NCBI RefSeq assembly: GCF_019925205.1
Contig: NC_083567.1
Location: 18,910,001 to 18,974,000, forward strand
Length of the DNA: 64,000 bases
Direction: 5' to 3'
From: Metopolophium dirhodum
Lineage: Eukaryota; Arthropoda; Insecta; Hemiptera; Aphididae
The stretch's first letter is position 1. The number at the start of each line of letters is the position of its first letter. Positions 29,601 to 38,600 of this stretch are shown one piece after another. Below the pieces are notes generated by a model. It saw nothing but the letters and a program-made list of their open reading frames with translations. It was not told where the DNA came from and did no database searches. Both the position numbers and the translations under genes were made by a program.

Positions 29601-32600
29601 TTTACTGAGAAATTTACTAACAAAAAGAGTAAAAATAGATCATATTCATGATTCAAATTTAGTATAGATATAGAATATGAAAAATGTACGACAGTTAAAC
29701 TATAGTAATTTAGAGGGGAACTCAAATCTGCTTTCAAAATTTAAATCGGAACATCCTACTGAACGTAATAATTAAAGTCACTGGCAGTATTTTTTTTGAA
29801 AAAAAAATGTTTGTAATTTTATAAAGATGTGGTGATATGTGCACGCGGGTAGGTAAAATGACAGACGTACATATCTGGTCACTATGATGCCCCTAAACAA
29901 CATGATCGGTATTATGAATTACACACACTAATGTTAATATACTTTCAACACATTCACAAGACCCAAACAGAATGAAATAAAAAATGCCTAGTTTTTAATT
30001 TTTACTACGTAGAATGGATTACGCTCCAGCCCCCTTAAATTTTAATTCAATATTACTTCATTAAATAAGCTTGATTTTTCCAAGAATACTCTTTGTAGAT
30101 GATCTATAGATTTTAAAACATGTTGTTCTGAATTTGTTGATTTGGTCGAATCAAGAATAACAACAAAATAATATAATAATTGAATCCACAATTCATTAAT
30201 AACAGTTTCATCTTCTCGTAGTATAGAGTAGCAGGAATTAAAAGCAATAGCAGCTCCTAAATTAAATATATACGTAAATTAGAATTGTATAAACCATATT
30301 ATTTATTGGTTACATTTTAGGCAGAGCAAAGAAATCTTGCTTTTAGAATAATGCAGTTGTTTTAAATTACTATTAAATTTAGATATTTAATTGCCATTTC
30401 CCCTTTATAGCTATTGTATTTTAATAACCTATAAAATAAGTTTTTATATAATTTATAATTTATTGTAACATGTTAAAGTTGAACTTGCAAGATTTATTTT
30501 AAATGCAAAATGTATTTATTTTTAATCGCAAGTAATCAAAACTATAAATTAAATATAGATATATTAATAATATACCTAGGTACTTTAAACTGCATTAAAA
30601 ATAATATTTACCTAATTGCTTATTTGGATCAGAATGCAAACAAAAGGATTCAATTTTTTTTATAATAATGCGCAAACTAATTGAAAGTTTTTGAGATAAG
30701 TTGTCTTCTTTTAATGTCCAGCGTAAAAATTCCATAATACATTTTGAAGAAAAATCTCTAACTGCTTCATTGCTATTTTCTGATATACTATCCTGCAAAT
30801 ACATAAAATTTACTTATAGATAATATTTTTTAGCTAGCTGGTCATGGTCATCAAATTATGTTGTAAAAAGTATTTCATGAATTAGTGATGATATACAGTG
30901 AAATTTCAATGAGTCAAAATTCAAGGGAAATTTTTTTGAGTGGTCGAGGTTTTTGCCTTACTAAGGTTACGTAGATTAGGTTAAATAGCAAGAGAACGGC
31001 ATTTATTTCTACTTATTAAGGTTCGACTTATCGAGATTCCACTGTATTTAATTACGAACAATTATATTATTAAATCAAATAGGTACTCTCAACAGTGGCG
31101 GTCAAAAGACTGTGTAATAAATTGCAAAATATTGTTTAATAAAGTGTGACACATTATTTTTCTAACACTATTTGATCATTAAAAATGTAATTTATAGTTA
31201 CCGTTTTATACCTATATCTAATCTAATCTAGTCTTATTATAAATATTGAAAAAAAAGGTTATGGTGAGATCCACCCATCCTCCCCGTTTGACTGCCATTG
31301 GTTCTTAATTAAAAATATAAAAAAAACTTATTTTTGAATTATCAAAAGATAAAAAAATTCCAACAAATAGTATGTGTAACTTAAATTATAAAATATTGAA
31401 TACACTATAAATTATAATCACGGTAAATATGCTTAAAGCAAAAATATTGATTATGACTTTTTTTTTTAAGTGTTCATTTAAGTAGTAGGTGTAAAATATT
31501 AATCTAATTAGTGTGTTATAAAAAAAATAAAAATAAAATTGGATTTACCATTAATATATCAATAATTATAGGAGTATAAATACTATTATACTGAATTCCA
31601 CTTGCAAAATAATGCACAATTCCAATTGCTAAAGGTTCAAAAAGTTGTTGAACTAGATTATCCATGTCACAAGCTAATTTTATAACTATTGGAATAATTT
31701 TTTTTGTAACTATTTCCATTTCTGTTGGTTTAGAACGTTCTAAAATAAGATCTATAAAAAAATATATTAACTTTAATTTATAAATCAATAACAAATAACA
31801 ATGCAGAAATCTGAAATACAACTTGAATATAATATCTTCTATATATTGTATAACACAGCGGTGTAGCCTGGATTTTTCTTGGCGGGGTGGGGGGGGGGAT
31901 GATCAATTTTTACACAGCGGTGGTCTACCTAGGTTCTTCTATAAGTGTAACATGCTGATGCAGAAGTTTTATTTTAGATTTTGGTTACTAGAATCCTTAT
32001 CATGTATTGATAATAATAATAATAATAATAATACACTTTTAAATTTTCTTAATATTTTGGAGGGGGGCTGCAGCCTCCTCAGCCACCCTGGCTCTGTCAC
32101 TGGTATAACAATTAATGTATGGGGCTTATAGACTTAGAAACTACTGAACCAAATGGCACCAATTTTCCTCAACTGGGGGAACGTTCTTTGCTTTGTTTTT
32201 CAACCCCTATAGGTTGCTATGAGATGTCTCACATATGAATTTTGTTTTACTTCACAAAAATGTATGAGTTATTTGTTTATATAAGTATAGGGTTGCAATT
32301 GGTTACAGAAATACAATTGAAAAAAAAAAATAGTTGTTTATAGTAAACTATTTGACATATTCAGCCCAGTCAATATTTTGAGTCTAGCATGCCTGATCTA
32401 CATTATTCAGTATTAAATAATACAATAATAATTATGACAGGGAACTGTCCACAAACAGCATTTTTTTGAGGGGACCTATTTTCCGAAATTTATTTAAAAG
32501 GCACGATTAGCATAATCAATTTTATAAGTGAAATTTATTTTTCACAGACAAGGAACAAATTACCAACAAATGTTTGGCCCCAAAAGCAATTAGAACATGG

Positions 32601-35600
32601 GAGAACACGAACAAAGAAATAATTTAGAAGTAAACGACCTTGTCATGTTGAATATAGTTAATGGTTAAGAGATAGCTACAGGCAGAGAAAGATGTAGTAA
32701 ATGTTGTAGCAAAGGGCCTAAAATATGGTCTATATTAATTATTAAGCAAAAAAAAATAGTATTGTTTTACATCAAACATTAAAACTTGAGATTAGTAATA
32801 TTAAAAAACTTACTATTTCCAAGATAAAGCATCATGTAGGCATGGAAAATTTCACATGCGATAAAACGAATTTGACGATTGCTGCAATATTGGCATAACT
32901 CTAAAATTCTAGGAAGAAGATGATCTAAATAGATTAATAGATAAAATATTTTTTTATTAGATATAACTTTAGTAGGTATCTAATAATCGTATTGTTTTAA
33001 AAACATAACTCACCAAAAGAAATGTTTATTTTACAATCATTAAATGATAATTTGTAGTTTATTATGTTGAGTGGATAGCTTATAATTTTATTTGGGTCTC
33101 CCAAAAGTCCTAAACAAGTAGACATATCCAATTGAGCTAAATATTCAAGAATTTTTATCTGGACAATCTCTAGTTCAGTCTCCGGTTTTGTAATTAATTT
33201 ATTATGTTTAGTTAATGTTCTTTTTCTATGGTTTTGTAATTGCATTTGATCAAGTATTAAATTATTTAATTCAACTTCGTTGTCGTATCCTAAACAAATG
33301 TATGATCATAAATATATTATTCACAACAAGTCAGTAATGTAAATTACTTTGTTATTTTAAAGATTACTAATTAGATAATGCGCTAGTATCTAAAAATGAT
33401 GAAATTAATATAATATTTAGAATTAAAACCAAACCTTTAGTTCTAAGTAACAAATCAAGATATGGCATGATACATTTTAATAGTTGATCCATTTCATTCT
33501 TTGATAAATCTTGTTGCCATCTTTCTAGAGCATTTACTGCACTTTTCGCCAAGGGTAAAAATGTTGAACCCACGATTAATGTAGTCTTAAAAGTAATAAG
33601 ATACAAAAACATTATGTATTACTATATTATAACATTATGTATAACTATTAGTCATATTTTTTCAACTTAATATTCAATATATAATTACTTTTACAACTTC
33701 CACTATCTGAATATTTAGTATTTCTTTAACAATAGTTGAAGGTAAGCTCATCAACATTTCAAGACAGCAATATTGTAAATCTCCTTTAAATGTAGGTACA
33801 TATACCATGACACAATTCACATATTCTATAATTTTTTCTTTAGTACTATTATTATTAATATTCTCTAAAAATGTACACCAATCTAACTCTTGAAAAATAA
33901 CGGTCAATACCTTATACATTGAACTAATAGTTGGAAGTTCAATAGAATGATTAATTATAACATTAAGGGTATACGGCAACCAAGAAGATGCAGTTTCAAT
34001 ATTGAGCTCAAGGTTATGCAATATAACACTGAAAATTTGCACTAAATTAACCAGTGCTGTAATATCTGAAGGTTTTCTGGCAATATATTCAACTTCAAGC
34101 TAAAAAAAAAAATTAAAATTAAGATATGATAAATGTAACTTGAGTTAAAGTTGGAATTTTATATACTTCGTTTGAAGATTTATTTGTAGATAAATCTAAT
34201 TTTCTTATTATTTTCAAGACACTGGACATAAAACTACACATTAAGGATTTTTCTAGTTTAGATTTCACTATTATTGGTATATCTGTAAAAATAATATGAA
34301 TAAACATGTTTTCCAAAATTTACCATAAAACAATTTATATTATTAAGAAATTAATCAACTTATTTGGTTTGGATAAAATCTACATAAGATTCTTCAGATA
34401 TTGATATGCTAGATTTTGAATAAGATAAATAAAAAAAAGAAAATTCATTATTCTTAACACGTTGAAAGCCAATGTCAACTCGTCGTTGTCACGAGTGAAC
34501 AGGTGCCTTTGGCTGTTGTCAACCTGTGATTAACATACAGTTATCTATTTTTTATTGAGTCTTTTTTGGTTGCTGTAACTGAACACATTTCAAATTTTTA
34601 TCGGCCATTCATTACCGTATTGACTATTACGTAAAATCTACTAATTTTACAATTAGCGACGGCCACACGCATGCCAAATTGACGTCAGCGTTCAACGTGT
34701 TAAGATAATTAAAATATAAGCACCAAACATGATTGTTATCATCAACTTACTTCATAAGGTTAAATCAAAGTACTATTAAAATATGTATTTTTTTTTCTGT
34801 AACATTGACCGATTTTGACAGTTCTAGTCTTCTATATTATGCTAGGTATAACAATAGAAGAGGATCATTCCAAAAATTTATAAGGACTTCTTAAATATAT
34901 GGTAAAAATATAATAATGCAGAATCCCAATAAAGTAGAAAAATATGTTTTAATTGAATTATTGTCGTTTTATTTTCTTGTATTAATAAATTATCAATTAT
35001 TCAATTGTAATACTGTCTAATAACATCCCTAATTATGAATGAGTAATTGAGATATGTTATTACTTATTAGTACAATAATTAATATTAATTTAATTACTAA
35101 TAGATTGTTTTATTTTATTTTAAATATAAGTAAGCAATTAGTAGTAACTTACAATTGATAAATATTATTTTATATAAATGTTTCTAAACTAAGCTAAATT
35201 ATTTTAAAAAGCCATATTATGTATAATGGTATAATAATTTTGCACCCAAAGATAATATTTTCTTCTCTTGTAATCAACTAAAATAAATATTGCTTTAGTA
35301 TCATAGACCTTATACTAATGGACAGAACATAGTAATAGTTACATACTTACGTGTGTAAAAGATAGGCCGTATCTTATGAAGCAGTACACATACATAGTAG
35401 TGACGCATCCATATGTACAATATATGACTTCTATTATCTAATATTAACACTAATTCTCTCGTCCATACCAATCTACCCCGCCAACCAGGCATGTTTCTTC
35501 TATTAGTATAAGGTCCATGTATAGTATTTAAATTTTTGTTGCTGATGAGAAAATTTTTAATCAAGCCAAGTTAATGACTATTTTTAAACATATTTTATGT

Positions 35601-38600
35601 AATCAATACAATATAAAAACTGTTGGGTGAGAACAAATTTGAATTAGATTTTTCATTTTTGGATAAGCCTTTACTACAATATTTAAATACATTCATATTA
35701 TAGTCATTCAACAAAATTAAATAGGGCATAAGCTGGGTTATTATATTTTTTTTTATAAGAGAAAAACTTTTCTCCAATACAAGCTTATTTATAAAGGATA
35801 AGATAAAAAAAAAATCTTACTTAAATATAAATCAAACAAATGACATTGATGAGCTTTTAATAAAGATATCCAAAGTGAAACATAATTAGTGCTTTTTATT
35901 AATACATGCCCAGTATATTCTTCTACTAATTCAGCATCAATAGCTGCACGATGTGAACAAGATTTTATTAATCCCACATAAACTATAAAAATAAATTATT
36001 TTAGATTATAAATTATAAATAGAATATAAAAAAATATAGCAATCTTACAAAATTGTTTCAAGTACTTATCCAGAATATTTCCATGAGACGAAGCCAAACA
36101 GTAAATGGAAATAATTATAGCATTACTAATATTGTCTTGCCATTCAGATTTTGATTGAGCAGATATAAAATCATCAAAACAGTAAATGCTTAACCTCTGA
36201 ATAAATAAAACTTGATCGGTGTTTAAAGATTTAATATTTCTTATAATTAGTGATAATGAATTCAAGTAATTAGCTGCGTTTGGATTATAAGATTTTTTTC
36301 CCAATTGACAACTAAGTAAAAATAAATTAGGATAGTTAAGTGCTTATAAATATTTTGAATAAAGAATATACTTTAAAAAATTTTCCTCAGCTTGTAGTGA
36401 TAAAATAGTAAATATTCCAATTAAATTGTCTTCTCCCAAAAGATTATTACAGGGTTCTGCTAACCAGCCTATACTTCTCACTACTACAGCATGTTCTTGA
36501 TGATTTAATTTGAAATCATATAACTTGTGTTTTAGAAATATAATCATATTCTAAAAAAAAAAAAAAAAACCAAGGAGAAATTTTAAGTATGCAGAGGGTA
36601 CATTACAGTGGAATAAAATAACATAAATTTGTTTAAAACTGTATCTACACAAATTACATTAGATATTAATTTATACTTTTATTATTTCTTGTTGAACATT
36701 TCTGATATTTGATTCAATTATTTTATTTTGTCTTGCAAATTCTATTGAAGCACCTTTATAAAGAACTTCAAATGAAGATAATCCAATTTTTTTATCTTCT
36801 ATATTTGACAATAAACTCCAATCCCAAAGTTTTTTTTGAAACCACATAACTTCAGCTGCATCTTGAAATATTAACTTTAAAAATAATTGAATATGTCTTT
36901 GAAATAAATTTAGACCAGCTGAAAACAAAATATTTTGTTTTTGTATGATAATAGTTAGTCATAACAAGTAATGGTTTTCATTTATTATTGCATTATACTT
37001 CGGTTAATAACATGTCTTTTTTTTTCTTCAACAGTTCCAATTAATTTTTTTAATATTTCATATAAACGTAGACAATAATCATGAGTTTTGATATGGTCTG
37101 CAAAATTATTTAAAAATCCTGTCATTCCATTTAAACATCCTATAGCCACAGGAGATAAAAATTTTTTTAAATTTGTCTCTCGTAATTCTATCTGCAAAGT
37201 TTAACAATATCATAAAAATGTGTTAATATAATAATAATAATGAGTCAAACCTGACTTTGAAGTTCATAACAAAACAGATTCATGAGTTTATCTTCATAAT
37301 TTTTTAAGTACATAGGATGATGTTGAGCAATTACACCAAATAGATTATATATATGTTGGCGGGCTAAAAATTATTATTATCAGTGTTATTTTACATTTTA
37401 TTATTTAAATTAATGATACAAATTTACCTGTGGGGGATATTTTTTCACCTAACGAAACTTGATAATTTAAGTGTTCAATTATTTTATTGATTTCAATTTG
37501 ATCACTGAAATGATTTATCTCTAATAGCTTTTCATATATTTGATAAGTTCTTGTACTTATGTCTGTGCTCTGTTTTGAACTGCTGGTGCATAGATTACAT
37601 AAAATCTATAATATACATACTATTTAATAATAATTTTTTAAAAATTCAGTCATGGACTACATTATTATAAAGAACACAACAAATATAGGAGCCCACTATA
37701 CAGGGTGTCCCACTGAGATCTGACAAATGAAATAACTTTTGTTCTAATTAATATTTTTAAAATATTTCTTTTAAATATAATTCATAGACTATTGCGCTAC
37801 ATTTTTAGTATACATTTTTTATTTTTTATTTTTTAATACTGAAAATAAAAAACTTAAAAACTGATAAAAAAAATTTCCAAAATATCCAAAATAGCCAATT
37901 TGTAAATCCTGTATTTCAGAAAAATTTATATCGTAAAAACATTAATTTAAGTCAATTGGCTGATTTTTTACCATTTTTTAAAATATCAATATTCTTGTTA
38001 AGTAATATACGATCTAGTTTATGTTAGAAACATTATAATTTCAAAAAATATAAATCATTTTGAAATTATTTTATATGAACATTTTGTAACATCATTTCAA
38101 AATAATTTATATTTTTTGAAATTATAATGTTTCTAACATTAACTAGATCGTATATTACTTAACAAGAAAATTGATATTTAAAAAAATGGTAAAAAATCAG
38201 CCAATTGACTTAAATAAATGTTTTTACGATATACATTTTTCTGAAAATCAGACTTACAAATTGGCTATTTTGGATATTTTGGAAATTTTTTTTATCAGTT
38301 TTTAAGCTTTTTATTTTCAGTATTAAAAAATAGAAAATAAAAAATGTATACTAAAGGTGTAGCGCAATAGCCTATGAATTATATTAAAAAGAATTTTTTT
38401 AAAAATATTAATTAGAACAAAAGTTATTTCATTTGTCAGATCTCAGTGGGACACCCTGTATAACTAGGTACATATTACAGTGCTTGGAAAGTTCCTTTAA
38501 AAACGGAATTAGTTCTTCATGTTAAAAAGGAACTAAATTGTTACTGGTTTAAAGAAAGGAACTAGTTCCTTTCCTCGTTCCTAAATAAAGCACATTTTTT

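Noticed and set aside
35595..35777. Minus-strand open frame between PRKDC exons 9 and 10 considered as an extra exon
   Set aside because: No acceptor gives the phase 1 required by exon 9, while exon 9 joins exon 10 (34140-34282) directly in phase and in alignment.
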